This document shows positions 1 through 10,324 of a DNA stretch of 64,000 bases, one piece after another. The position numbers and the translations under genes were made by a program. This stretch comes from Ryuthela nishihirai (lineage: Eukaryota; Arthropoda; Arachnida; Araneae; Heptathelidae), in assembly GCA_038380435.1 (NCBI GenBank), contig JAWZYU010000025.1, positions 31,844,707-31,908,706 on the forward strand, written 5' to 3'. The first letter of the stretch is position 1, and each line of letters begins with the position of its first letter. Under the pieces are notes generated by a model. The model worked only from the letters and a program-made list of their open reading frames with translations, made no database searches and had not been told where the DNA came from.

Positions 1-462
1 ATTTTCGTCGAAACTAGCAAAGTGTGCATGAGAGCGCACGCTGAGGTCAACAACGATCTGAGCATCACCGGGCAATTCTTCCAGTCACTAGTATACCGGT
101 GGTAAGGACTCGATTGGCTAGGGTCAAGCTGGGTGAGCAAGGGGATCCATTTTTGGCCAGAGCCTTGCGTAGAAACAAGAAGGGCAGCTTTGGGGTCGCG
201 TGAAAAAACAACATATGAGTGTTTAATGAAGTCCCGCGTTCGGTGTTGTAATCTAGAAAGTTCTCCACTAACTTGGAATGTGGGCGTATCTGATTGGATC
301 TAGTGAGTCTCCCCCGGAAGTGACCGCACTGGCGATATTTCCAGCAAGGGAGATGAAATTCAAAGGTGACAGTTGCACCTTGGACTCTGGCAGGGGATGG
401 TCGTGACGACGTCGCCCTCTTTTGCATCAACCATTTTCCGTTGTTGCATAGGTATTTGGAAT
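1..462. other. Stretch with no recognised feature
   Basis: No conserved coding frame, tRNA-like box or repeat family seen elsewhere in the window was recognised here. Open frames on the minus strand come partly from the adjoining minisatellite. Confidence 0.5.
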
Positions 463-705
463 GGTTTGGTCGAATTTGTTCGACGGAAATTTGTTTGAAA
501 CGGAAATTTGTTCGACGGAAATTTGTTTGAAACGGAAATTTGTTCGACGGAAATTTGTTTGAAACGGAAATTTGTTCGACGGACATTTCTTCGAAACGGA
601 AATTTGTTCGACGGACATTTCTTCGAAGCGTAAATTTGTTCGAAACGGAAATTTGTTCGACGGACATTTCTTCGAAACGGAAATTTGTTCAAATGAAAGT
701 TGTTT
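463..705. repeat. Minisatellite block A (32-bp unit)
   Basis: Tandem units of about 32 bp, each made of two related 16-bp halves (GTTCGACGGAAATTT and GTTTGAAACGGAAATTT). About seven units are visible and the last ones vary more. The array lacks stops in several frames, which gives spurious peptides rich in FRRTNFRF; these are not genes. The reverse complement of the same unit forms block B about 1 kb downstream. Confidence 0.9.
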
Positions 706-925
706 GAGAAATATTTTGTCGACAGTTTGAGAGGCCGATAGGTGGCGTTCTCCTCAATAAGATCTTTTCTGCATTGTTATGGGAGATTATCGGAGAGGGA
801 GTGGATCAGGGAAGAGCGGTGACAAAAGAGAAGGCTTCCTTTTAGATTAGATAGAGTAAAACACTTGTTTCCCAGAAAATCTAGGTACCGTTTAATTCTT
901 TTCAGTTTTCATTATTCTTATCAGC

Positions 926-1086
926 TGGGCCTGGGCTGGGGTTGGCACACTTGGTTACTGAACAAAGGTCCTGGGTTCGAGCCTCAGGTAAAGAACGATT
1001 GTGTTTCTGCTGAAGTCCCGACATCCTCACACACCTGGCTATTAGACCTCTGTGGCACGTAGCTGCTTGGGGGAATTTTTTTTATT
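926..1086 (+). repeat. SINE2 copy (tRNA-derived), diverged
   Basis: A tRNA-like head with a B-box (GGGTTCGAGCC at about 970) is followed by the SINE2 body (TTTCTGCTGAAGTCC) and the SINE2 end (CTCTGTGGCACGTAGCTGCT). The A-box region is weak. The copy ends in a T-rich tail, as other SINE2 copies do. Confidence 0.75.
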
Positions 1087-1204
1087 TATCTTCCTATAGC
1101 TCTGCGCTCGTCATTTGTCGGTTGCGGATTTGTCAACGAGTTGTTCCACCTTATCTTTTGAATGCGATGAGGATTTATGTATAGAACGAAAGCTTGTGAC
1201 GCAA

Positions 1205-1505
1205 AGAGTGTCATTGTTGCAACTCATTGTTGGCAATGGAAACTTCGTGACTTGCACATTCCATCACCAAAATTTCGACTTTTTAGCATAAGTTCATCGT
1301 TTGCAATATTCGTTTGGAATTTTGGAATTTTCAACTTTTTTCCACTGCTAGAGGGAAGAATTATAGCTTTAGAGAGATTCAGAGAGCGTATATCGTAATA
1401 TTTCATCAATGCCTATCCAACACAAAAATAATTTTTAATTTATCTCTATAAACAAAAAAAGTTCGGTGTCTGCAGACGACAAAACGAAATTATTATCTCG
1501 TTTTC
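1205..1505 (+). repeat. RepC interspersed repeat, copy 1
   Basis: This copy matches 16.93-17.23 kb and 17.24-17.56 kb along most of its length (shared blocks such as CACCAAAATTTC, AACTTTTTTCCAC and AATTTATCTCTATAAA). No coding capacity is visible. It ends in a perfect short hairpin (CTCGTTTTC, three bases, GAAAACGAG). The class is unknown; a MITE is possible. Confidence 0.65.
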
Positions 1506-1537
1506 AAAGAAAACGAGATAAAAAGTAAAAACTACGA

Positions 1538-1553
1538 CCCCCCCCCCCCCCGG
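1538..1553 (+). repeat. Poly-C tract
   Basis: A run of about 14-16 C followed by GGCACCC. A very similar poly-C/GGCACCC junction lies near 11,012-11,031, so this is probably part of a dispersed repeat end. Confidence 0.6.
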
Positions 1554-1649
1554 CACCCAGCCCTCTATTGAAAAACACACTAAAATCATGGTACTGAATA
1601 GATTAGATAGATACAATAATCCCGACACTTTTCCTAAAATAAATTTGAT

Positions 1650-2185
1650 TCCGTTTTGGAAAAAATTCTGTTTCGAACAAATTTCCGTTTCGAAGAAGTT
1701 TCCGTCGAACAAATTTCCGTTTCGAAAAAGTTTCCGTCGAACAAATTTCCGTCAAAAAAATTTCCGTCGAACAAATTTCCGCTTCGAAGAAGTTTCCGTC
1801 GAACAAATTTTAGCTTCGAAAAAATTTCCGTCAAAAAAATTTCCGTTTCGAAGAAGTTTCCGTCGAATAAATTTCCGTTTCGAATAAATTTCCGTCGAAC
1901 AAATTTTCGTTTCGAAGAAGTTTCCGTCGAGCAAATTTCCGTTTCGAAGAATTTTCCGTCGAACAAATTTCCGTCGAACAAATTTCTGTTTCGAAGAAGT
2001 TTCCGTCGAACAAATTTCCGCTTCGAAGAAGTTTCCGTCGAACAAATTTCCGTTTCGAAAAAATTTCCGTCTAAAAAATTTCCGTTTCGAAGAAGTTTCC
2101 GCCGAACAAATTTCCGTTTCGAACAAATTTCCGGCGAATAAAATTCCGTCGAACAAATTTCCGACGAATAAATGTTGTCGAACAA
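1650..2185. repeat. Minisatellite block B (inverted relative to block A)
   Basis: About 16 imperfect units of 32 bp with cores TTTCCGTCGAACAAA and TTTCGAAGAAG, the reverse complement of block A. Long spurious open frames on both strands (to about 180 codons) result because the unit has few stops. With block A it makes a large inverted repeat around a spacer of about 0.95 kb. Confidence 0.9.
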
Positions 2186-3200
2186 ATTTCCGCATACCGT
2201 TGGGAATACCCGATGGCTTGGTTACAGCTTTGTTAGCAGGATTGGCAATCCTGCAGCCTTGTTTTGAATGACTTGTTGGGCTGCAGTCGATGTAGCTTGT
2301 AAATTATTGATTGTGCACTATTTGGTTTCAACTGTAAATAAAGATGTATATATGTATGCAATACATATATAAAGATGTAGATATGTATACAAGAGTGCTG
2401 TTCTGGTGTCAGGAGTGGGAAGTATGTGAAAAGAACTTCAGTACGAATGATCAACTTTCAGTAACTAGGAGTTAAGTGATTTCGTGACTGTCAAGTGCCA
2501 AGAGGTGAAGAAATCATCTCCGAGATCCACGTCGAGTGTAGTGTGCCTTTGGCCGAACAAGCGACTGTTCTTCTAAAGTGTGAAACCGCTGAAGGCTGCG
2601 TCGAATAAGCTTCTCAGCGTCCAGCGGCCTCTGGGGGGCGAAGTAGATTGTTCTCATCTCCTGAGTGACGTGGGACGCATCTTCAGATTGAGTCATCGCC
2701 ACGAGATCTCCGAGAGCTTCACTTGGGCATGAGGAGTGCTAGCCTGTAGCTCAGTTTCGCTTGATTGTTATTCTGTGCTATCTGACACGATACGCGAAAG
2801 TAGTATTAAGTCACAGCGCTAGAGAACATTCGGACATAATAAGAAAACACGGAGGCTAGGGGATCTGATTTGTCAGGGCATGCCAAAAGTTGGAAACGGC
2901 GTTCCCGTGAACATGTGCACGGCGCGCAGGGGCGCGATGTAATCGGGTTGGTATTGCATTTGCGAGATAGAATAGAGAGATTGGAGCGTGAGAAACTAAT
3001 GATCGGATATGCCTTGCGCAAAGACGTTGTAGAAATTAATGCGTTTAATGCAATGGTTGAGCGAATTGCGAGATTGATAATAAGGGCAGTTGAAATCGAA
3101 AAGCAAGCTAAATTAAGTGGTCTTTGGTGCAATGGAGAAAAATAATATGTAACATTTAGCCTACTAAATAAGCTCCAAAGTGAGGTAACGTTCAACAAAA
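2186..3200. other. Unrecognised region with a short possible coding frame
   Basis: Contains a small ATATGTAT-rich patch at 2,340-2,395. An open frame at 2,870-3,145 (91 codons) starts at TTG, not ATG. Its translation is charged and coiled-coil-like in the middle (residues about 30-80, rich in R, E, I, L). It lies directly upstream of the NEHE-repeat frame and might be the upstream part of the same decayed gene. No known family was recognised. Confidence 0.3.
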
Positions 3201-3208
3201 ACAGTGAT

Positions 3209-3645
3209 ATTTTATAATTAAAACAGTAAAAACTGGAAATTTAGTAGCTAATCATGCTACATTGGCTGGTATTACTAATGAGCATGAAATTTTAGATATT
3301 AGTTATCCAGTGAATAATCCAACAGAATATGAATGTTTGGTATCTAGCCATGTTTCATTAGTCGGCATTGCTAATGAACACGAATATTTATGTTTAGGAT
3401 TCCTAGTAAATAAGACTATTAAATGATTCAATTTTACTGCTAGCCGGGGTGGCTAACGAGCATGAGGATGTAATAAGTAGTCATGTGTCAGCGGCCGGTA
3501 TTGCCAATGAACATGAAAATTCAGAGAATGAGAAATGTGTACTTGATAAGCCATTTAGAAAACTAGGAATTAGTTAGTAGCTATACATGTCTAGCTGATA
3601 TTGCTAACGAACAAGGGAATCTAGTAAATGGTTATGATGCCAATG
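3209..3645 (+). pseudogene. Broken frame encoding a repeated LAGIANEHE-like peptide
   Basis: An open stretch from about 3,209 to the TGA at 3,424-3,426 encodes two copies of a motif close to LAGIANEHE. After a frame change, the next stretch (about 3,432-3,578) encodes two more, and a fifth weaker one (LADIANEQ) follows near 3,590-3,615. Copies are about 40-130 bp apart. Synonymous codon differences (GCTAATGAACAC against GCCAATGAACAT) suggest the peptide was once under selection. No family was recognised. The tail is split by a SINE1 at 3,646. Confidence 0.5.
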
Positions 3646-4032
3646 GTTGGGTTGTTTTACCTCTGAGCGGCACTTTTTCGCACACCATGGGCTAAATGGC
3701 CAGGTCACATGGACCCCGCAGGCTCAGAGAAGGGTTGGGGGAGGGGATCCACTGGAACAGCTGTTGGGAGACAGATGGTAGCCTCCCGTCAAGGCCATCC
3801 AGCGTGTTCTTTAACGTTCACAGGGTATGGCTCTCCCACACACGGGGCCACGGTTTAACGTCCCATCCGACCGACGGCGGCCTTTCCAAGCCCATCGGTG
3901 TCCCCTACTGACCGTGGGCAGGGCGGGGAATTTTGCGGAAATTCGGCACTCAACGCTGACCCAGCTGGGACTCGAACCTGGGAACTACAGATTACGAGCC
4001 TGGCGCGCTACCGACTGAGCCACCCCCGCCCC
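3646..4032 (-). repeat. SINE1 copy, full length
   Basis: SINE1 in sense runs: tRNA-like head (A-box TGGCTCAGTCGG, B-box GGTTCGAGTCC), a central part with GGATGGGACGTTAAGCC, then a 3' end CTCAGAGGTAAAACAACCCA. The central part resembles the deeply conserved SINE core domain of the Nin/Meta-SINE kind (from memory). This copy is antisense and flanked by an 11-bp TSD, TGATGCCAATG, at 3,635-3,645 and 4,033-4,043. It interrupts the NEHE-repeat frame. The 130-codon antisense frames in SINE1 copies are artefacts. Confidence 0.95.
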
Positions 4033-4043
4033 TGATGCCAATG

Positions 4044-4763
4044 AGATAGAGGAGAAAGAATAGATGAAAGCTAGAGATGAGAAAGTCTCTCATTCAGATT
4101 TTAGATATTAAGAAACGTGAGAAAGTGAATTAATATTGAAAGTGTTACTGAGGTTGAGAATAAGGTACATTTTTCCACCAAATGCATATTTTACAAGTTG
4201 TAGACCACAAAGAAATATATAATCAATAACGTATGTATAACCAGTGTAAAAAAAACAAAGAAATAAAAACCATAAAATGTTATCAAAATTAATTATTTAA
4301 TGAAAATTTTCTTCGTCGAAGTTAGACTTCTTGTTCCATATACATTCCTTTTCTCTTTTGCAAAATTAATTAATTTGTCATCAGTAGCTCCGGGGCCCGA
4401 CAAAAAGAAATGGCTTGCCGGGGCTGTTCTAAGTAAATTGTTCGAAACTGAATTGATGATTTTTAACCCTTACCCTTAGTGGGGAGAGGGAGATGCAATT
4501 TATTTGTTTTTAGAGATAAATTAAATTTTTTTTTGGGTTGGATAAGCATTGATAAACTGGTTTTAGTCAGAAAGGTGACACCAATGGGCTCTGGAAAGGC
4601 CGCCGCCATACCCACTACATATTACATATTATATATAATATGCAGTTGGTAAAAATAATTATAAATTAATATAATATATATATTATACTGGCACAGTGCT
4701 AATAGCATAGAGTTATGTTATTTTGAACGGTCTTTAGTTTTTGTTAATTTTCTTTTGTGAATT
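4044..4763. other. AT-rich stretch with repeat scraps
   Basis: No gene seen. It contains a reversed RepC fragment at about 4,490-4,565 (AGAGATAAATTAAA next to TTGGATAAGCATTGAT), a SINE1 scrap at about 4,576-4,608 (CCAATGGGCTCTGGAAAGG) and an ATAT-rich patch at 4,615-4,690. Confidence 0.55.
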
Positions 4764-4771
4764 GTGTAAAG

Positions 4772-4955
4772 CAGGGGTGGGCAATTCTTTTCATATCTAC
4801 ACTGCGCATGCGTATTGACGTGGCCGCCCTAGTGGAAAATACGAGACGAATCTTCGGTCACGCACGGGAAGGAAATCTCGGTTCAAGACGGATTTTTCTG
4901 ACTGTCTTGGCGGGCCACAAAATATTCTTAGCGGGCCGCTATTTGCCCACCCTCG
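4772..4955. mobile_element. hAT-type MITE, 184 bp
   Basis: Ends are CAGGGGTGGGCAA and TTTGCCCACCCTCG, imperfect inverted repeats of hAT style. It is flanked by an exact 8-bp duplication, GTGTAAAG, at 4,764-4,771 and 4,956-4,963. Short, non-coding, GC-richer than its surroundings. The 8-bp duplication is diagnostic of hAT transposition. Confidence 0.88.
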
Positions 4956-5160
4956 GTGTAAAGTATTCTTTCAAATTTGTTTGATCTTTGCATGATTGAT
5001 TGGAGAATATAATGAGTAAATGATGTGTTTCTGTGTGAAGTAAAATATGTAATTTCAACTTTAATTGAAGGTTAGGAGTTGATAAAAAGAACAAGGACTG
5101 CTATTTTGCTTGCATAAGGTGCACAGCTCGAGATACGTTATAGAATATCATCTGTTCCTT

Positions 5161-5594
5161 GGGCGGGGGTGGCTCAGTCGGTAGCGCGCCAGACTCGTAA
5201 TCTGTAGTTCCCAGGTTCGAGTCCCAGCTGGGTCAGCGTTGAGTGCCGAATCTCCGCAAAATTCCCCGCCCTGCCCACGGTCAGTAGGGGACACCGATGG
5301 GCTTGGAAAGGCCGCCGTCGGTCGGATGGGACGTTAAGCCGTGTGTGGGAGAGCTCATACCCCATGTGTAGAATAGACCCCGTGTATACATAGACCCCGT
5401 GTGTGGGAGAGCCATACCCTGTGAACGTTAAAGAACACGCTGGATGGCCTTGACGGGAGGCTACCATCTGTCTCCCAACAGCTGTTCCAGTGGGTCCCCT
5501 CCCCAACCTTCTCTGAGCCTTCGGGGTCCATGTGACCTGGCCATTTAGCCCATGGTGTGCAAAAAAGTGCCGCTCAGGGGTAAAACAACCCAAC
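5161..5594 (+). repeat. SINE1 copy, full length with internal expansion
   Basis: Complete tRNA head at 5,161-5,240 and complete 3' end. The TSD is TCATCTGTTCCTT (5,148-5,160 and 5,595-5,607). It is longer than other copies because the CCCCGTGTGTGGGAGAGC part has been duplicated around 5,345-5,412. Confidence 0.95.
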
Positions 5595-5879
5595 TCATCT
5601 GTTCCTTCGCGTGGAGTGTTGTCTATTACTGCGCGTTTACCATCATCTATTGTTTCACACTAAGGCTGTAAGAAGTAATAACTGTTATCTTCTGATTCTT
5701 GATATTAAAAAACATACAGAATGTCAATTTTACAACGATGGTTAACACTTGTATTTAATGTAAAAAAGAAATTCTTGATGCTTCGGAAACATTATAATGT
5801 ACAGGCAAGTGCGGATTACAATCCCACTTTTATTGAGTGGGTATGAAAGAAATGAACTTCAGAAAAATGAATCTTGAAA

Positions 5880-6735
5880 TTAAGACTAAATGGAAATGCA
5901 ATAAATGAAAAACAGATGTGGTAGGAAAAGGAAAAAAAAAGTGTGAAACTGAAATGTACAATGCTAGTGAATCTCATGTAGATACTTTACTAAACTCTGA
6001 GGAAAAAAGTGTTGACTACTGAAATAATTAGGCATGTCACTGAAATGTTTAGTGAACAGATGAATACATGGGTTGGGTTGTTTTACCTCTGAGCGGCACT
6101 TTTTTGCACACCATGGGCTAAATTGCCAGGTCACATGGACCCCGAAGGCTCAGAGAAGGTTGGGGGAGGGGACCCACTGGAACAGCTGTTGGGAGACAGA
6201 TGGTAGCCTCCCGTCAAGGCCATCCAGCGTGTTCTTTAACGTGCACAGGGTATGGCTCTCCCGCACACGGGGCCACGGCTTAACGTCCCATCCGACGGAC
6301 GGTGGCCTTTCAAAGACCATCGGTGTCCCCTACTGACCGTGGGCAGGGCGGGGAACAGATGAATACATTTAGGAGAGATTAATGAGAAGTGTAAAAATGA
6401 GTTATTGGGAGAATTGGCTGAGTATAAAAAATGTACTTTATATTGTTCAGACAAACTTGATTATTATTTGAAAATTTTGACTGAAGTGTCTAAACAATTG
6501 AAGGAAATGCAACATCAGAATGAAAAGTTTACAGATGAAAATAAAATGATACAAATTGAAATAAAAGAACTTAAATGAAAAGTAAATGATTTAGAAAACT
6601 ATAGTAGGAATACAAACCTAGAAATAGTAGGAATACCGGAAACACCAAACAAAAATGTATCTGAAAAACATAACCTCTATTGCTCAGAAACTACAAGATG
6701 AAACAAAAGACTTTGAAATTGTTGCGAATTTTTAA
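5880..6735 (+). pseudogene. LINE ORF1p-like remnant, interrupted by SINE1
   Basis: Downstream of the SINE1, 6,380-6,650 reads as one frame with a single stop (TGA at about 6,576). It encodes a coiled coil rich in E/K/L (for example SKQLKEMQHQNEKF) followed by LENYSRNTNLEIVGIPE. The motif LENYSRxxNLxIxGIPE marks the start of the RNA-binding domain in ORF1 proteins of many L1/CR1-like LINEs. The upstream half (5,880-6,053) is more decayed. ORF1p would coat element RNA. No reverse transcriptase follows, so this is a fragment. Confidence 0.65.
6070..6352 (-). repeat. SINE1 copy, 5'-truncated
   Basis: Lacks the tRNA head. The TSD is 16 bp, GAACAGATGAATACAT, at 6,054-6,069 and 6,353-6,368. The near-perfect TSD implies recent insertion into the LINE ORF1 remnant. 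Confidence 0.95.
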
Positions 6736-6809
6736 AATGGATAATTTAAATGGATAAATTAAAATGGATAATTTAAAAAGTATCGAAATGATTAATTTAA
6801 AAAGTATCG

Positions 6810-6909
6810 AAATTGCCAGATCACTGATTTCTAAAAAAAAATCGTTGCCAGATATTTTTTCTGAATTCTGTAATCAACCATAGTGTTTGGATACTTTTTT
6901 GAGCGACTG
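6810..6909 (-). repeat. Half of a palindromic mariner-type MITE
   Basis: Matches one arm of the 283-bp MITE at 52,335-52,617 and ends in GGATACTTTTTTGAGCGACTG followed by TA. The other arm is missing, and the left side runs into short AAAATGGATAATTTAAA repeats at 6,733-6,806. Confidence 0.75.
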
Positions 6910-6950
6910 TACGTATTATTGATAACAAGTTGCGAACTCACTACTGAAGT

Positions 6951-7336
6951 GGGGCGGGGGTGGCTCAGTTGGTAGCGCGCCAGGCTCGTAATCTGTAGTT
7001 CCCAGGTTCGAGTCCCAGCTGGGTCAGCGTTGAGATTTATCTCCGCAAAATTCCCCGCCCTGCCCACGGTCAGTAGGGGACACCGATGGACTTGGAAAGG
7101 CCGCCGTCCGTCGGATGGGTCGTTAAGCCGTGGTCCCCTGTGCGGGAGAGCCATACCCTTTGCACGTTAAAGAACACCCTGGATGGCTTTGACGGGGGGC
7201 TACCATCTGTCCCCCAACAGCTGTTCCAGTGCGTCCCCTCCCCCAACCTTCTCTGAGCCTTCGGGGTCCATGTGACCTGGCCATTTAGCCCATGGTGTGC
7301 AAAAAAAGTGCCGCTCAGAGATAAAACAACCCAACC
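6951..7336 (+). repeat. SINE1 copy, full length
   Basis: Complete A- and B-box head. The TSD is CACTACTGAAGT, at 6,939-6,950 and 7,337-7,348. Confidence 0.95.
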
Positions 7337-7373
7337 CACTACTGAAGTCTAAAACATTTTGTTTCATTTTACC

Positions 7374-7745
7374 GTATTGGGTTGTTTTACCTCTGAGCGG
7401 CACCTTTTTTACACACACTGAGCTAAATGGCCAGGTCACAAGGACCCCGAAACTCAGAGAAGTTTGGGAGGAAGGGACTTACTGGAACAGTTGTTGGGAG
7501 ACAGATGGAAGACTCCCTCAAGGGCATCCAGCGTATTCATTAACGTGCAAAGGGTATGGCTCTTCCGTACACGGCTTAACGTCCCATCCGACGGATAGCG
7601 GTCTTTCCAAGCCCATTGGTGTTACCCTACTGACCGCGTGGGGAGTTTTGCGGAGATAAATCTCAACGTTGGCCCAGGTGGGACTCGAACACGGGAACTA
7701 CAGATGACGAGGCTTGGCGCGCTATCGACTGGGCCATCCCAACAC
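7374..7745 (-). repeat. SINE1 copy, older
   Basis: Complete in length but more diverged than its neighbour. It lacks the CGTGTGCGGGAG piece in the middle. A 9-bp TSD with one mismatch (CATTTTACC / CATTTTATC) lies at 7,365-7,373 and 7,746-7,754. It faces the previous SINE1 tail to tail, only 37 bp away. Confidence 0.9.
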
Positions 7746-7804
7746 CATTTTATCTGTCAAAAGGATATGAAATTATTTGATTTAACAAAATAGATCGTAC
7801 ATTG

Positions 7805-8030
7805 TAGGGAAGAGAGAAGAGGTCGCATAATTTTATCTATGATTCTTAGGGGGTCGTGTAATTTTATTACATTTCTGGTGGTCGCATAATTTTATCTACG
7901 ATTCTATGGGGTTCGAATAATTTTATTACAATTCTAGGAGGTCGCATAATTTTATCTACGATTCTATGGGGTCGCATAATTTAATTACAATTCTAGAGGG
8001 TCGCAGTGTCAAAAAGTTTGTGAACCTCTA
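7805..8030. repeat. GGTCGCATAATTTTAT tandem array, hAT-like end
   Basis: About six alternating units of 30-34 bp with cores GGTCGCATAATTTTATCTA and GTCGCATAATTTAATTACA. It ends in GGGTCGCAGTGTCAAAAAGT and TTGTGAACCTC, which resembles the end of a hAT element. It is probably an internally expanded hAT MITE remnant. Confidence 0.6.
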
Positions 8031-8796
8031 CGATAAACGATTTAAAAACGTAATTGGAATTTTTTTACATTAAAATGAAACATATGTCGAAATATTTGTC
8101 AATATGCTACATTATTACTAGAATTTAAAATTAGCGATAAAGTTGTATGGTTTCCATATAGCGATAAAGTTGCATGGTTTCCATATTTTTTTTTGAAAGG
8201 AAATTTCAGTTTCCCTATGAAAAACTATTTCCATTATTTTCTTAGTTCTTGTTATTGACGAATATTACAAATCAGTTCCTCAGTATGTATTTCATTTGAA
8301 ACAGTTCAGCCTTCCGACAATATTACTTTCTGTTACTCTCCAAATTTTGGCAAAGGAATTTCGGGCCTGCTTCTTAAACAACACAAACCTCGCTCTGTAT
8401 AATTTCGCTCTGAACAAAAAAATGTGGAATGACACAGAAACAAACCAGGCTACGAAAGTGTGTTGCTTTTCCTCAGTCAGAGAATGCATTCCGGGATCAA
8501 TGCTCGGAGATTTCGAATATTTTAATGTTTTTACATTTGGGTTTCACAAGGTCTGGCTTCGTTCCATTTCAAGCATCTGCATCACAATCCCAGAGCTGAG
8601 AGTTTCCAACTCCTGGTTCAATGTCTCATTTGGTATTCAACAGATACGAGGGTCGATACCGATTGCATGGGACCAGATCTTTTTCTGTTTCGATTCTTTT
8701 TGCATTTCTTAATGCGATCTAGGCATCACAAGGGACTGGAGGATTTACCGTTAATGAATCAAGTTGTCTCAAAGCCACTTGAACCTGAAATTTCAG
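8031..8796. other. Unrecognised stretch with a 138-codon open frame
   Basis: A plus-strand frame at 8,296-8,712 is open for 138 codons from a TTG or later ATG, with a 65-codon frame opposite. Neither shows a domain I recognise. It could be a remnant of an unidentified element. An 18-bp direct repeat (TTGCATGGTTTCCATAT-like) lies at 8,143-8,187. Confidence 0.3.
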
Positions 8797-8810
8797 TTGT
8801 GACATTGTGG

Positions 8811-9193
8811 GTTGGGTTGTTTTACCTCTGAGCGGCACTTTTTTGCATACCGATGGGCTAAATGACCAGGTCACATGGATCCCGAAGGCTCAGAGAAGGT
8901 TGGGGGAGGGGACCCACTGGAACAGCTGTTGGGGGACAGATGGTTGCCTCCCGTCAAGGCATCCAGCGTTTTCTTTAACTTGCACAGGGTATGGATCTCC
9001 CGCATATGGGACCACGGCTTAATGCCCCATCCGAGGACGGCGGCCTTTCCAAGCCCATCGGTGTCCTCTACTGACTGTGGGTAAGGCGGGGAATTTTGCG
9101 GAGATAAATCTCAACGCTGAACCAGCTGGGACCCGAACCTGGGAACTACAGATTGCGAGCCTGGCGCGCTACCTACTGAGCCACCCCCGCCCC
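8811..9193 (-). repeat. SINE1 copy, full length
   Basis: Complete, antisense. The TSD is TGTGACATTGTGG, at 8,798-8,810 and 9,194-9,206. Confidence 0.95.
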
Positions 9194-9206
9194 TGTGACA
9201 TTGTGG

Positions 9207-9652
9207 GATAGGCACCTCCAGTAACATAGTCAAAAATTGTTCTAGAAATGGTGGAGTAGAAAGTTAAATGCTATTGCGAATGGAAGGGTGGGGGATCGAT
9301 ATTTCCATAGCATTGTTTATTAACTACCAGTTAAGCTTACGCCAAAAGTTTGGCGCCAAAGGTATGTCTGTTGATAATTTCATTCACAGCTTTCCACACG
9401 TACTGTTCCATTCAAAAAGTAGACGACAGCAGCGGCCTCATATACTTAGGATACTTTTCGAGGGATCAGTCTCGACCCACGGTAGTTAGGATTCCGATCT
9501 GCTGCCCCAACAGGATTAGAACAAGTAGGACCACCCCCACGAAATATGGAACCGATCCCTCAAGTAGCTGCGGAACCACAGGGCAACCGACAATTTCGGA
9601 CACCGATGACGTCACACGTGTCTGTCCGTCCGTTTGCAGGAATTACTGCTAA
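9207..9652. other. No recognised feature
   Basis: Two overlapping open frames of 73 and 100 codons occur on the plus strand, but neither has a recognised motif. No repeat match elsewhere in the window was noticed. Confidence 0.4.
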
Positions 9653-10324
9653 TCTATATAATAAAAGATGTCTGTGTGTCTGTCTGTGGCAGCTATAACT
9701 CATCGGGAAATCAACGTACACCCTCCAAATTTTCAGAGAATGTTTCTGGTTGTGGTCTGGATTGCAGTGCCAAATTTCAAGTCGAAAGTCCAAAAGGGGA
9801 GCTTGCTAGAAGCAAAAATATTTGCCATGCTATTCCTACGGAAAACGAGAATCGCTGTCAAATTTATTGTTGCCGATTACTGCTCCGTAACTGTAAAAGT
9901 AAAGCGTTAAAATAGCATTTAAATCTGCTGCCTTTGCCAGTTTCCCCACATTTCCAAAGGCATTATTTCGGCGTTCCATTGCAGCTAGGGACCTGATTTT
10001 CTAACCAAACATGGTGTCGGGCAGGCGAAATCCGCCTAAGAAATTTGGAACCTTTCGATGAAGTATGTCGGGAATAACAGAATGCCAAAAACTGACGAAT
10101 TAAATATCTCTATCGTTTTGTCATTGAGTCAGCAATGACCTTTACAACACCGGGTAATTCTTCGTGTTCAAACTGTATAAAAGCCAACAGCGGGCAAATT
10201 TCCTTCTGTTCAAAATATGTGGTAAAGTGTTGGGGGTACTTATAGAATTTGCCTTTAGTGCTGTGAAAATAAGAATATACAGTTTAAAAGTGACAACGGG
10301 GCAGCGCCGGGCACGTTCAGCTAG
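9653..10324 (+). mobile_element. Helitron-like element (non-autonomous)
   Basis: Starts TCTATATAATAAAAGATG after an A and ends with a GC-rich stretch (ACGGGGCAGCGCCGGGCAC) and CTAG, the TC...CTRR arrangement of Helitrons. No TIR or TSD is seen, as expected. The 5' part (GATGTCTGT, CAAATTTTCAGAGAATGTTTC) is repeated at 11.27 kb. No Rep/helicase frame is present. The exact 3' base is uncertain because an A, not a T, follows CTAG. Confidence 0.55.

Noticed and set aside
463..2195. Frames up to 183 codons rich in FRRTNFRFEEVSVEQI or FDGNFFETEICSTE
   Set aside because: Pure read-through of the 32-bp minisatellite on both strands; no codon-level constraint.
2870..3145. A definite small coiled-coil gene
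   Set aside because: It starts with TTG, has no upstream signal I can see and no homologue I recognise. Kept only as a possible upstream part of the NEHE-repeat gene.
8296..8712. A host gene of 138 codons
   Set aside because: No domain, no clear ATG context, and an open frame opposite. Not enough support.
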